Shown here: in pieces, positions 16,528-24,324 of the stretch | Position numbering within the stretch: position 1 is the stretch's first letter | Layout of the letters: every line of letters starts with the position of its first letter | DNA from: a virus | Virus record (IMG/VR): IMGVR_UViG_3300031787_000273 | Location: 1-41,996 of that record | Direction: 5' to 3' (one strand) | Length of the DNA: 41,996 nt | Program-made: the position numbers and the translations under genes | The notes under the pieces: model-generated | The model's input: the letters and a program-made list of their open reading frames with translations, nothing else | Told to the model about the DNA's origin: nothing | The model's database searches: none

Positions 16528-17207
16528 TCAAATTCAATGTTGTTTACGTCTTTTAGATGTTTTGAGATGTATTCAAAGTGATTACACTCCCAAGATTTAC
16601 CTGAATAAGAAGCAGATACCGGATGTGGGGCTTTTAGAATGATGTTGTGGGATTCAATAAAGGTTTCTAATTTTTGTGCTTCTTTGCCCCATAAACAAAA
16701 TACTACTCCAGTACTAAGTTCGTTTATTTTTTGAATAACTTCAGTAGTAAACCATTGCCAATAGCTAAGATGCGACCCAGCCTGCCCTTCTCTTACAGTA
16801 AGTGCAGTGTTCAATAAAAGTATTCCTTGTTCTGCCCAATAAGATAAATCAAGTTGCCGGTAGTCAGTTTCTTGGTCAGAATAAAAACTTCTGACAATCT
16901 GATTGTAAATCTGTTTTAGACTTGGAGGGAGATATTCGTTGTTTCGTGGGGCAAAAGCTAGTCCGCAAGCTACTGGAAGTCCTTTATACCTGTTAGGATA
17001 AGGATCCATCCCGATAAGAACAGCCTTGATATTATCAAAATCTGTTAGCTTAAAGGCTTGAAAGATTTCTGATTTATCCGGAAATACCGGATAGTTCAAT
17101 CTCTCTTTGGCTATTGCCAATCCTGTTTCTTGGAATTTCGGGGACTTCAATAGGTCGGATAACACTTGATCCCATCTGGGCGTAATATAACAATGTGTAT
17201 TCGTCAT
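16491..17207 (-). CDS. ung: Uracil-DNA glycosylase, family 1-like
   Basis: 238 residues, typical UNG length. The N-terminal pattern of W-D-Q-V-L through IFQAFKLTDFDNIKAVLIGMDPY matches family 1, with D68 as the catalytic water-activating Asp. LLLNTALTV (131-139) and the histidine loop APHPVSAS (193-200) follow. Two canonical positions differ: GQDPYH is GMDPYP here, and HPSP is HPVS. UNG removes uracil from DNA; with ThyX in the same genome this fits a phage with thymine-containing DNA. The start overlaps the previous gene by 134 bases, but the UNG N-terminus is conserved there, so 17207 is kept. Confidence 0.85.
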   Translation of the reverse strand: MTNTHCYITPRWDQVLSDLLKSPKFQETGLAIAKERLNYPVFPDKSEIFQAFKLTDFDNIKAVLIGMDPYPNRYKGLPVACGLAFAPRNNEYLPPSLKQIYNQIVRSFYSDQETDYRQLDLSYWAEQGILLLNTALTVREGQAGSHLSYWQWFTTEVIQKINELSTGVVFCLWGKEAQKLETFIESHNIILKAPHPVSASYSGKSWECNHFEYISKHLKDVNNIEFEWLKQPNPASRA

Positions 17208-17682
17208 GATTGTAAATATTCTTTTCTGTATTTGGAGTATAAAACCTGTATACGTTATTAAGATAAATAGTAGTATTAAGAAGGTGTGGGATTTTTCCTA
17301 CTAGCTTTTCAAGTATTCTTCTATGGGTTTCTCTATAGGATTTACTTATTGAAAGCTGGTCTTCAAAAGAAGTCAATAAGTTAATTATTGAGCTATGGTC
17401 TTTTTTATTAGTGGCCAAAGCTAACTTCATGTACGTAATATTTGGAGAAAAAACGTAGAGAATCCGAGCAATGTGCGTTTTAGGAGTCACTTGTATTTGA
17501 CATCTTCGAGGAATTAAAGGTAGCAATACCGGAATATCATACACTTCGCATGTAGCTTCAAGAGTTTCTCTCCACAAATCATTAGAGGCCCAATGGCTAA
17601 TAAATGTGTTCTTTGCCAACTCTAATGAAGAGGCATCTTTTATTAGTTCTTTTGTTCTTCCTCGTGTTATTTCTGACAACAT
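17074..17682 (-). CDS. Hypothetical protein overlapping the UDG gene
   Basis: 202 residues if started at the ATG at 17682, two bases after the stop of the primase gene; longer starts (17733, 17751) would run back into the primase and are less likely. No family recognised. The body looks soluble, helical and mildly basic, with CEVYDIPVLLPLIPRRCQIQV near the middle. The last 44 codons overlap the 5' end of ung in another frame, an unusually long overlap for this genome; either the true product is long or a coding overlap has evolved. Probably replication-linked by position. Confidence 0.65.
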   Translation of the reverse strand: MLSEITRGRTKELIKDASSLELAKNTFISHWASNDLWRETLEATCEVYDIPVLLPLIPRRCQIQVTPKTHIARILYVFSPNITYMKLALATNKKDHSSIINLLTSFEDQLSISKSYRETHRRILEKLVGKIPHLLNTTIYLNNVYRFYTPNTEKNIYNHDEYTLLYYAQMGSSVIRPIEVPEIPRNRIGNSQREIELSGISG

Positions 17683-17683
17683 A

Positions 17684-18652
17684 TTATTTACTGAGAATAG
17701 CGTTTGCAATTCGTTTAAATTCTGTCTTTCCATGGTTTTTGTAAATGTCACTTAAGTCTTTACCTAGAGCATAGTCATGTTCTAAACCGATAAAGTCATA
17801 AGTAGAAGTAATTTTTTCTGTGCTTTGTTTCCCTGTCCTATCGGCATCTAGCCACACATAAATCCTTTCAAATCTTTGTTTTAGACTTTCTATTTTGTCT
17901 TTAGGCAAATCCCAAGAAGTTTCTGACCTTAGACATATTGCTGTTTTGCCCAGACTATCTAAAGTCATCATGTCTTTTTCTGCTTTAGTTATGAATAAAC
18001 TTTTTCCTTTTTGAGGGAGATACTCGTACCCGGGCAAAATAGTTTCATTGTAATTATTGCGGAACTTCTTCAGTTTGCTGGCAAAAGGCCGATAAAGTTT
18101 TACTTTTCCTTCATTGATGTATTGATAGCAAACATCTATGTTGTTTTTCAAATACCAGTCTCTTCCATTTATCTGAGCCCTGCTTACTTTTTTTACTAAG
18201 TATTTTTCTAAGGACTCTTTGGTTATTCCGTAAGAATTCCAATAATCAAAATCCTTTTGTGTCATGGGCTCAAATCTGCACCCTATTGCAGTTTCATTAA
18301 TTTCTTTAACTGCTTTTTCAAAGGACATTTGAGGATGAGGACAGGTCAAATCTGTAAACTTAGAAAAGTCTTCTTGGATTTTTACTATAAGGTCTACTCC
18401 AGATACGCCAGTTCTTTTAGAGGCCACATCTAAACAATCCATAGAGCCATAAGCAAAGTCCTTAAAGATAAGTTTCCCTGTTTTGGTATAATGAAAATAA
18501 CAGTCTGGGCTAGTATCTCGTCTAAAGGGATTGCAATGAGGTTTATTTAGAACAATAGATGCACCAAAATAGTATTCCATTATGGATTCTTGTCCATAAT
18601 ATTCTACTACTTCGGACAAAGACATAAAAGAGTTTAGTTGGGTAATATCCAT
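17684..18652 (-). CDS. DNA primase with TOPRIM domain
   Basis: 322 residues from the ATG at 18652; the ORF can be opened 10 codons earlier but that start lies in the loop of a terminator. Residues 39-72 (HCNPFRRDTSPDCYFHYT and GKLIFKDF) look like the CHC2-type zinc-binding fold of DnaG/T7 primases with some Cys missing. The TOPRIM core is clear: LFITKAEKDMM (E225) and IYVWLDADRTG (D269, D271). It would lay RNA primers for the DnaB-like helicase and PolA encoded nearby. It is the first gene after a terminator; a degenerate -7 (TATCTTAT) ends 6 bases before the ATG. Confidence 0.85.
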   Translation of the reverse strand: MDITQLNSFMSLSEVVEYYGQESIMEYYFGASIVLNKPHCNPFRRDTSPDCYFHYTKTGKLIFKDFAYGSMDCLDVASKRTGVSGVDLIVKIQEDFSKFTDLTCPHPQMSFEKAVKEINETAIGCRFEPMTQKDFDYWNSYGITKESLEKYLVKKVSRAQINGRDWYLKNNIDVCYQYINEGKVKLYRPFASKLKKFRNNYNETILPGYEYLPQKGKSLFITKAEKDMMTLDSLGKTAICLRSETSWDLPKDKIESLKQRFERIYVWLDADRTGKQSTEKITSTYDFIGLEHDYALGKDLSDIYKNHGKTEFKRIANAILSK

Positions 18653-18663
18653 TGCGTAATAAG

Positions 18664-18696
18664 ATACAAAAGGGGAGAACATACGTCCTCCCCTTT
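18664..18696 (-). terminator. Intrinsic terminator after the SSB-like gene
   Basis: Nine-base-pair stem (18669-18677 with 18688-18696), ten-base loop, then a short T run on the minus strand. It starts 14 bases after the stop at 18711 and ends just before the primase start. Confidence 0.78.
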
Positions 18697-18710
18697 ATAT
18701 CTTTTGTTGG

Positions 18711-19565
18711 TTAGAATAAATCTTCTGGGTTTACAGCAGGGGCTGCTGCAGGGACACTTGACGGAGGTGCACCAAAATCAATGTTTACTTTAGATGTAGG
18801 CGCAGGCTCAAACATTTCTCCTGTGAATTTAGTAAAGCGCAAGCTGTCAGCAAAATAGTCTTTGCATCCATACTGGTCGTTACGCACACTCTTCTCAAGA
18901 TACTTGTATTGAGTAGCCTCTAAAGGCAGAAAATCTCTAGTCCATACAGACTGATATTGCCCATCACGAATAGTCAAAAGTACTTTAAGACCACGATTCT
19001 TTTTGTCGTTAAAGTCTTTAAAGTATTTCTGCAGTTCGTTTGATTTGTTAGTTACTGCTTTGGCAAAATCATCAAGTCGGAACTTTGACTTGCGAGTATC
19101 TACGTTGCCGTATGCCTTCAGTAGTTTGTACAAATCTTCTTCTCCGATTTTAGCTCGACGAAGACTTGCATAATCTGTATAAACTTCAAAAGATTTAGAC
19201 TTATCGGCTTCTTTAATTGCGTCAATGTTTTCTCCCCAAACTACATTAGCATGGTCATCAATCCACTGATATTTGCCAGTACTAGAAACATCTCGGTCAT
19301 CTAATCCAACAAACAGAGAAAACTTCCCTTTAAGAGGAGTTCCAAAGGTATTGTGGTTTACATACCAAAAGTCCAACCTGTAAGTGTCCGGCTTATCATC
19401 TTTTGAAATAAGATAATTAGGGTCTTTTACTTTGTCGTCTTCGGTAGCCAAAAAAGCTACAATTTCGTTTTTAGTTGGATTTACCAACTGAATTTGGATT
19501 GTTGCCAATCCCGTGTACAAGTCACGGCTTACGGAGTTTCCTGATTCTAAATTGTCTACGTTCAT
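18711..19565 (-). CDS. Single-stranded DNA-binding protein (putative)
   Basis: 284 residues. The body has beta-rich stretches (TYRLDFWYVNHNTFGTPLKG, LKVLLTIRDGQYQSVWTRDF) compatible with an OB fold. The end is a Pro/Ala linker (PPSSVPAAAPAV) leading to an acidic tip with terminal Phe (NPEDLF), which is the layout of SSB C-terminal tails that recruit polymerases and helicases. It lies between the Sak4-like ATPase and the primase and is followed by a terminator, consistent with high expression of an SSB. No direct homologue is recognised by eye, so the call rests on tail, size and neighbours. Confidence 0.6.
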   Translation of the reverse strand: MNVDNLESGNSVSRDLYTGLATIQIQLVNPTKNEIVAFLATEDDKVKDPNYLISKDDKPDTYRLDFWYVNHNTFGTPLKGKFSLFVGLDDRDVSSTGKYQWIDDHANVVWGENIDAIKEADKSKSFEVYTDYASLRRAKIGEEDLYKLLKAYGNVDTRKSKFRLDDFAKAVTNKSNELQKYFKDFNDKKNRGLKVLLTIRDGQYQSVWTRDFLPLEATQYKYLEKSVRNDQYGCKDYFADSLRFTKFTGEMFEPAPTSKVNIDFGAPPSSVPAAAPAVNPEDLF

Positions 19566-19570
19566 AGGTT

Positions 19571-20245
19571 TTATATTTCGTTGTAGTATTGGTTTACGTT
19601 GTTTAATACAATAGATAAATCGTTTGGAATTAACAAGTCTTCAAACATTCCTTCTGGGCTTTTTGCCGGGAACAAGTCTTTTCGATTTGTAAGAAACTGA
19701 TAAGTGCTTTTTCCATCTTTGTCTGTTTCTACACTTGTGTAAAGTACAGTAGAAAATAATCCGTCTAATTTAATCTGAGTGTCAATTGCTTTGCCACTTG
19801 TTTTCATTTTGTACCCTACGATTTTTTCATCGTCAAATACTGGCTCAGGATGGCACATATAGAAAATCACCAAATCATCTCTGAGTTTTTTGCACTTCAT
19901 TAACATGTTTAACATGTCTTGTGCCATCAAAGAAAACTTAGTAAATCCTACTTCAGTGGCTTTTTTGATAAGAGTAAACCCCATCAAATAGTTGGCATCG
20001 TCAATAACTACTGTTTTGATGTGAGGAGCTTTCTCATTGATTTGGCTAAGAACTTGCTCAATTTGACGAGCATTCTCTATTTCAATGTAGTTTTTAGAGT
20101 CCGTGTTGTAGATTTTAGAAGAGCCTTTAAAAGGCAATTCTTTTGATGCTACGTTAATGTAGAAGTTTGTTTTTGGGTCTAAGGATTTGACTGAGGTAGA
20201 TTTTCCGGTTCCGGTATCTCCTACTATCCCGATAAGTTTACTCAT
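19571..20245 (-). CDS. Sak4-like / AAA_24 RecA-fold ATPase
   Basis: 224 residues. Walker A GDTGTGKST (9-17) and Walker B KTVVIDDANYLM (77-88) are intact, followed by FYMCHPEP and MKTSGKAIDTQIKLDGLFSTVLYT, which matches the AAA_24/Sak4 pattern of phage ATP-binding proteins. Sak4 proteins are RecA-like single-strand annealing recombinases, usually encoded next to an SSB and an exonuclease; here an SSB-like gene follows after 5 bases and a RecE-like nuclease lies in the next operon. ATP-driven annealing or strand exchange is inferred from that. Confidence 0.75.
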   Translation of the reverse strand: MSKLIGIVGDTGTGKSTSVKSLDPKTNFYINVASKELPFKGSSKIYNTDSKNYIEIENARQIEQVLSQINEKAPHIKTVVIDDANYLMGFTLIKKATEVGFTKFSLMAQDMLNMLMKCKKLRDDLVIFYMCHPEPVFDDEKIVGYKMKTSGKAIDTQIKLDGLFSTVLYTSVETDKDGKSTYQFLTNRKDLFPAKSPEGMFEDLLIPNDLSIVLNNVNQYYNEI

Positions 20246-20567
20246 GTGGTTGTAAGGTTAGTTCTTGGTTTTTATGTTCTTCTATTCGTTGCATCATTTC
20301 CTCTAAGTCCCATCCATAAAACAAAGTAAATCTTTTTACAAAGGCTTCTTTTGATTCTGCTTGGGCTTCTGGAAAATCTTCAGCTATTTCTTGATAACTT
20401 CTGTCGTTTTGAATGTACTTATAAAGAAAAGACTGAAACTTCTTTTCTTCGTTTATGCTCCATGTATAAGTAGTGAACCAATTTTTGTTTTCAAAAATGC
20501 TTGCTGAAAGGGAGCAATGTACATAAGAACATAACACTTTTAAAATCTCTACGCTTGATTTGTGCAT
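20238..20567 (-). CDS. Hypothetical protein between helicase and Sak4-like gene
   Basis: 109 residues using the ATG at 20567, one base downstream of the helicase stop codon; a start 11 codons earlier is inside the helicase. Mostly helical and acidic, with W/F/Y residues (FTTYTWSINEEKKFQSFLYK, LFYGWDLEEMMQRIEEH). No family recognised. It overlaps the following gene by 8 bases. Could be a small helicase or recombinase accessory protein; unproven. Confidence 0.65.
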   Translation of the reverse strand: MHKSSVEILKVLCSYVHCSLSASIFENKNWFTTYTWSINEEKKFQSFLYKYIQNDRSYQEIAEDFPEAQAESKEAFVKRFTLFYGWDLEEMMQRIEEHKNQELTLQPHE

Positions 20568-20568
20568 G

Positions 20569-21705
20569 TTATGATAGATAAGTAAGCCTACTAGAGGCAA
20601 GTTGAGTTTTTCTGTCTAATATTTCTTGGTATTTGTGAGCAGTTGTCATTATTTCTGCTCGAGGAAGTTCTTCAAAGTTACCTACTGCACCGTTCCAATA
20701 CAACCCTACACTAGTATTTTCTAACCCATAATGTCTGTCTTTAAGGAATTTTAAAGCACGATAGTTGTTTCCAAGTAAGGAAATATCGTATCCATTATGG
20801 GTTTCGATGTCGTAACGTGAGGGATTGAATAGCCCTATGACAGTTTCGTAATCTTGTTGTACGCCTTTATTGACGTGAAGTTCTTCCAAGCTAGGTTCTA
20901 GCTTTTCTTCTAGTTTTCCTCCTTTGTGAGTAAACACAACTTTTTCTGATGCTGGAGTTTGTTGATGAACGATTACGTTAATCATCTGATACCTTTTAGC
21001 AAACACAGAAAGAGTACAATCTTTCACAAAGTAATCAAAAGTCTGATATTGGCTCATGCGATTTACTGTACCGGGGATAATGTCGTTAGACATTAGACTA
21101 AGGTGGTCGTAAATTCCCATCACCCAAAGATTATCTGATTTGTACTTATAAGTAGTGGGAATCTTCTTATCTCCTGAGACAGAATAAAATTGAGTTCCTA
21201 TTTCTGGTGATGCAAAGTACTTAGAAACATACTCTACAATACGAGTAGGGCTTCGTATGTAGTCTATTACCTCTACGTACTTTTGAAGCTTTTCAATAAA
21301 CTGTTCAGCTTGATGAATCTTACTCATAAGCTCATTGTTTACTGTAAACTTTCCTACTGATAGAAGTTCTTTTACTGATACAGATATTTTGAACTTCTCA
21401 TATAAGTACATGGAAACAAAGGAGAGCCAAAAATCTGACTCTGATTCTTCTAAAGCAAAATAAAAAATCTTAGGAGTTAATCCGTTTGCAAGGGCTGTTT
21501 TAAGATAGGAGATTACACAGAGGTACTTTACAAACTTTGTCTTTCCTACCCCTGAGTTTGCAGTTATAGCTGTGATTGAACCTTTTGTAAACCCGCCATA
21601 TTCTTCAGCTAATCGAGGAAACGGAGGGAGTATAGAAGTAATCCCTCCGTTTTCTTTGATTGCTTTCTGGCTTTCTATTTTGGAAATTACTTCTTTAAAG
21701 TTCAT
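20569..21705 (-). CDS. DnaB-like replicative helicase (RecA-fold domain)
   Basis: 378 residues. Walker A is TANSGVGKTK (48-57), a helical FALEESES (83-90) supplies the DnaB-type catalytic Glu, Walker B is LWVMGIYDHLSLM (193-205) and a sensor-like INVIVHQQTP lies near 241-250. The N-terminal domain typical of bacterial DnaB is missing, giving a short T7 gp4/RecA-like ATPase as in many phages; the primase is encoded separately. It would form a ring on the lagging strand and unwind the fork. The gene starts at a TAATG junction. Confidence 0.82.
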   Translation of the reverse strand: MNFKEVISKIESQKAIKENGGITSILPPFPRLAEEYGGFTKGSITAITANSGVGKTKFVKYLCVISYLKTALANGLTPKIFYFALEESESDFWLSFVSMYLYEKFKISVSVKELLSVGKFTVNNELMSKIHQAEQFIEKLQKYVEVIDYIRSPTRIVEYVSKYFASPEIGTQFYSVSGDKKIPTTYKYKSDNLWVMGIYDHLSLMSNDIIPGTVNRMSQYQTFDYFVKDCTLSVFAKRYQMINVIVHQQTPASEKVVFTHKGGKLEEKLEPSLEELHVNKGVQQDYETVIGLFNPSRYDIETHNGYDISLLGNNYRALKFLKDRHYGLENTSVGLYWNGAVGNFEELPRAEIMTTAHKYQEILDRKTQLASSRLTYLS

Positions 21706-22202
21706 TAAAGGACTCTTTTGCTTGTGTACTTCTGGCCGTTAGTACGCCATTCTTCACACCACATTGCAAGATTGCTGACTTCTACCCCGTCTTGTATTTT
21801 AGAGATGAAATAGTGTGATTGTTGCACTTTATCAGATCCATAAGTATCACAAGCATACTTAGTGTAGATTTGAGATGCAGCTATGATTTCTTCTGGAGTA
21901 TAGTCATATTTAGAGCAAAACTTTTCCATTTTTGCCTTTACTGCAGCAATATCTGACTTCTTACCGGCTATACCAATGTTCTTTTTGTCAAAAGCTTCAT
22001 TGTAAGAAGCCACCCATTCAAAATCCATCACTTCTACTTTTTTACCTATGACATCACTTATGCCAAGGATTTCTTTTGCTTTAGGGGTGAAAAAGAAAGT
22101 GTTCTTAGATTTACCAAGAACACCTTCTTCTATCCATTGTTCTACTTGATTGTTTTTGACGCACAGCATCCACAGCACGTCATAGAATGATTTTTTGCTC
22201 AT
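21705..22202 (-). CDS. Hypothetical replication-region protein
   Basis: 165 residues, basic, no family recognised with confidence. It starts SFYDVLWMLCVKNNQVEQWI, which reads like a small helical DNA-binding domain, and has a central AVKAKMEKFCSKYDYTPEEI. The gene directly precedes the DnaB-like helicase with a TAATG junction, the place where many phages encode a helicase loader or an accessory factor. That role is an inference from position only. Confidence 0.65.
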   Translation of the reverse strand: MSKKSFYDVLWMLCVKNNQVEQWIEEGVLGKSKNTFFFTPKAKEILGISDVIGKKVEVMDFEWVASYNEAFDKKNIGIAGKKSDIAAVKAKMEKFCSKYDYTPEEIIAASQIYTKYACDTYGSDKVQQSHYFISKIQDGVEVSNLAMWCEEWRTNGQKYTSKRVL

Positions 22203-22374
22203 GTATCTTTACTTCTTGTATAGTGGAAGGCTCGAAATTATCTTTGACTAGAATACTTTCCAAATCTTTTTGGAGCATCTCAGTCTTCCATTCCCAGTAC
22301 AGTTGGTTAAACTCTAAAAGGTGTTCAGTATTTTCTCCAAAGTTTTCAAACTCTAAATTCTTTGAGTTTTGCAT
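22180..22374 (-). CDS. Hypothetical acidic helical protein
   Basis: 64 residues with the start at 22374 (MQNSKNLEFENFG); an upstream ATG at 22398 would lie deeper in the preceding gene. It overlaps its neighbours by about 29 and 23 bases. Composition is acidic with aromatic residues (FNQLYWEWKTEMLQKDLESI), probably one or two helices. No family recognised. Confidence 0.55.
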   Translation of the reverse strand: MQNSKNLEFENFGENTEHLLEFNQLYWEWKTEMLQKDLESILVKDNFEPSTIQEVKIHEQKIIL

Positions 22375-22606
22375 CAATGTGTTCAATAACTTTATCAAAG
22401 AAGTCTTTTACTAGATTCACAGCAGGGTCGTTTACGCCTTTAAGAATCGTATTTAACGACTCATTGTATTGGCTTCGCTGAATAATGTAGTGGGCTTTTA
22501 ACCCTTGATAGGCAGCACGAGGCTCTACAAGTTCTTCAAGAAACACTTGGTAATGAGGCGCAATTCCCTCTTCAATCTTTTCTGGGGTCAGTTCTATTTG
22601 ATTCAT
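22346..22606 (-). CDS. Hypothetical helical protein
   Basis: 86 residues, no family recognised. Predicted helical (APHYQVFLEELVEPRAAYQG, VKDFFDKVIEHIDAKLKEF). It overlaps the downstream and upstream genes by about 30 bases each, part of a dense string of four small genes ahead of the helicase. Confidence 0.6.
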   Translation of the reverse strand: MNQIELTPEKIEEGIAPHYQVFLEELVEPRAAYQGLKAHYIIQRSQYNESLNTILKGVNDPAVNLVKDFFDKVIEHIDAKLKEFRV

Positions 22607-22742
22607 TTTCTAGTTTTTTTCTTTCTTTTATTATGTGAAGTCTCCACTGATACCATTCTACCAAAGAATAGTTTTTCTCATTGCAGTAATCAATAAAATC
22701 ACTGCTCATTTCTCCAATTAAAGATTTTTGAGGTTTACTCAC
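22572..22742 (-). CDS. Small hypothetical protein, probable GTG start
   Basis: 56 residues if started at GTG at 22742, giving V/MSKPQKSLIGEM; this start overlaps the stop of the upstream gene (GGTGAGTAA) by 8 bases. An ATG at 22766 is possible but would overlap by 32 bases. The body (FIDYCNEKNYSLVEWYQWRL) is helical and basic at the end. No family recognised. Coding is supported by position in the overlapping gene string. Confidence 0.5.
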   Translation of the reverse strand: MSKPQKSLIGEMSSDFIDYCNEKNYSLVEWYQWRLHIIKERKKLENESNRTDPRKD

Positions 22743-22950
22743 CAAAGAGGTCTGTGAAAATTTCATCTTCTTTTTGGGTAATAACTTCCAAATTTTCTTC
22801 CAAAGGTTCTTCAAAAGTTGGAATCTTTGCTTCATGAATCGAAGATACGTTTAACTGAGACAGTCTTGCAATTTCCTCTTCGATTAACTTGTCTAAGTCT
22901 TCTAAGAGTTCTTTAGATGATTTTACGCTTACTTCTGTATTGTTTTTCAT
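22735..22950 (-). CDS. Small acidic protein
   Basis: 71 residues, very acidic, rich in Glu and Leu with heptad-like spacing (KELLEDLDKLIEEEIARLSQ), so probably a short coiled coil, ending in EDEIFTDLFGE. No family recognised. It is the first gene after the terminator at 22979-23003, with only a degenerate -7-like element (TAACATTA) ending 6 bases before the start. Confidence 0.6.
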   Translation of the reverse strand: MKNNTEVSVKSSKELLEDLDKLIEEEIARLSQLNVSSIHEAKIPTFEEPLEENLEVITQKEDEIFTDLFGE

Positions 22951-22970
22951 AGATAATAATGTTACAGGAA

Positions 22971-23003
22971 AGAAAAGGAAAAAGGCCCTTGTGAGGCCTT
23001 TTT
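22971..23003 (-). terminator. Intrinsic terminator after the 70-residue gene
   Basis: Nine-base-pair stem (AAAAAGGCC at 22979-22987 with 22995-23003), loop of 7, then a T-rich tail on the minus strand. It lies 24 bases after the stop at 23028. The A and T runs on both sides mean it may act in both directions. Confidence 0.85.
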
Positions 23004-23027
23004 CTTATTCATAGGAGATTGTAGGGG

Positions 23028-23240
23028 TTAAATGCTTCGGAATCTGCTAATCTTATCGTACATTAATGAGTACGAAAGCTCTTCATCTGCAGACATAACG
23101 GTGTACTTTTCTTGTTCTTCATTCTCGTTGTTGAAGATTACTTTGATTTTTGTAATTCCTGTAGTGGCGTAATAATTAGAGTAGATTACTCCTTGGAATT
23201 TGTTTACGAGTGCGAAAACTGCTTCTTTTTTATTTCCCAT
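23028..23240 (-). CDS. Small hypothetical protein
   Basis: 70 residues, beta-like (ALVNKFQGVIYSNYYATTGI, KIKVIFNNENEEQEKYTV). It lies at the end of a transcription unit just before a terminator, with an AAACC ATG start context. No family recognised. Confidence 0.65.
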   Translation of the reverse strand: MGNKKEAVFALVNKFQGVIYSNYYATTGITKIKVIFNNENEEQEKYTVMSADEELSYSLMYDKISRFRSI

Positions 23241-23243
23241 GGT

Positions 23244-23420
23244 TTAAAAGTTAGTTGCTTGATTTGTTCTTCTTCTTATGTGATTTGCTTTTCTAAGGCC
23301 TACAAACCTACCATATTTTTTGATATGCTCGCAAATTTCAGCCCACTTTCCGGGGTTATTTTTTATCCACGAAGGGTCTGCTGTTTGAAATAGATGCCAA
23401 TATGTTTGTGTTTTGTTCAT
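23244..23420 (-). CDS. Small basic protein (58 residues)
   Basis: The ATG at 23420 overlaps the thyX stop by ATGA and the frame runs to 23244, 3 bases before the next gene. The product is basic and aromatic: YWHLFQTADPSWIKNNPGKW, then a helix (EICEHIKKYGRF) and an Arg-rich end. It fills an otherwise empty 176-base gap exactly. No family recognised; the charge would suit nucleic-acid binding. Confidence 0.65.
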   Translation of the reverse strand: MNKTQTYWHLFQTADPSWIKNNPGKWAEICEHIKKYGRFVGLRKANHIRRRTNQATNF

Positions 23421-24073
23421 GTAAAGTTAAATGCCTTTAGTGTATGTTCAAATGGATTACCTTCAATATTTTTTACTAATTCTAACATTTGTTTTGCTAT
23501 GTCTTGTATTTCTAATTGAGCATAGTCATCCATACGCTGAGTAATAAAGTTGTGAAATGCCCTCATGTTAAACATCACATCAGCTTGAATTTGCGAGTTA
23601 TAATTTTTAAAGTATCTAGCAGATTCTTTAGCTCTTTTTCTACCTAAAATAGGAGTTAAATCTCTTAAAGCTCTGTGATACAATTCATTAGACTCTTTAC
23701 TAAACTGTTCTAAAGTAAATATCCAATCTTGTCCTGTAGCATTATCACGGACACCAAGCCAATCATTAGGTAGATAGTACTTATCTTCTTTCAACTCTTT
23801 ATATCTAGCGGATTCAGCATTAATAGATGCGATTCGATGTTTGAGTAAGTGAATATGCGAGGCTATATCGCAGTTTACAAGAAAATGTACTACTCCCTTT
23901 TCAAATGGTGAACCGTGTGGTACAGGTTCAGCACTCCATAATTGTTTTAAAAGAGCTGGAATACGTGCTCTTTTTTCATTTGTAAGGTCTCTCGATGTAC
24001 TCGTCCATGCACTACAGGCAATAGCTTCATCGCCGCCGTAATATCCTAATAGTTCTACTGTGTTGTTATTCAT
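23417..24073 (-). CDS. thyX: Flavin-dependent thymidylate synthase ThyX
   Basis: 218 residues, the usual ThyX length. The ThyX motif RHRxxSxNxxSxRY is present as KHRIASINAESARY (78-91), with a conservative Arg-to-Lys at the first position. GSPFEKGVVHFLVNCDIASH upstream and FNMRAFHNFITQR near the C-terminus also match. The enzyme methylates dUMP to dTMP with methylene-tetrahydrofolate and FAD/NADPH, supplying dTMP for phage DNA synthesis without a separate dihydrofolate reductase. The start is at a TAATG junction after a small helix-turn-helix-like gene. Clear assignment. Confidence 0.93.
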   Translation of the reverse strand: MNNNTVELLGYYGGDEAIACSAWTSTSRDLTNEKRARIPALLKQLWSAEPVPHGSPFEKGVVHFLVNCDIASHIHLLKHRIASINAESARYKELKEDKYYLPNDWLGVRDNATGQDWIFTLEQFSKESNELYHRALRDLTPILGRKRAKESARYFKNYNSQIQADVMFNMRAFHNFITQRMDDYAQLEIQDIAKQMLELVKNIEGNPFEHTLKAFNFT

Positions 24074-24324
24074 TATGTTATGTTATTTTTATGAAGAAAA
24101 TCTTTGCCTTTATCGGTAAGCCATGCAGTTCGTAAACTAACTCCATATTCTAAATACCCTTTTCTTTCTTCTCTTTCCATAGCTGCATAAACAACTTTCT
24201 CAGGTGCTCCAGTTTCTTCCATTATTATTTGCCACGGTGCTCGCCCATCGTTGCCTTCATGAAATTTTTCACAAGCAGCCAATACAGTTTTTGTGTCAAT
24301 TAACTTAGTTTCCCAGCGTTTCAT
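24073..24324 (-). CDS. Small winged-helix-like protein
   Basis: 83 residues. The order of helices followed by a short wing (APWQIIMEETGAPEKVVYAA, then EREERKGYLEYG and AWLTDKGKDFL) looks like a winged helix-turn-helix, the last part being the usual L-T-x-K-G ending of such domains. It is joined to thyX by a TAATG overlap. It might be a small transcription factor for the nucleotide/replication operon, but it could equally be an adaptor domain. Confidence 0.55.
   Translation of the reverse strand: MKRWETKLIDTKTVLAACEKFHEGNDGRAPWQIIMEETGAPEKVVYAAMEREERKGYLEYGVSLRTAWLTDKGKDFLHKNNIT

Noticed and set aside
17684-17751. Longer start (17751 or 17733) for the 202-residue gene
   Set aside because: These starts lie inside the primase gene; the ATG at 17682 is directly after its stop, as is usual here.
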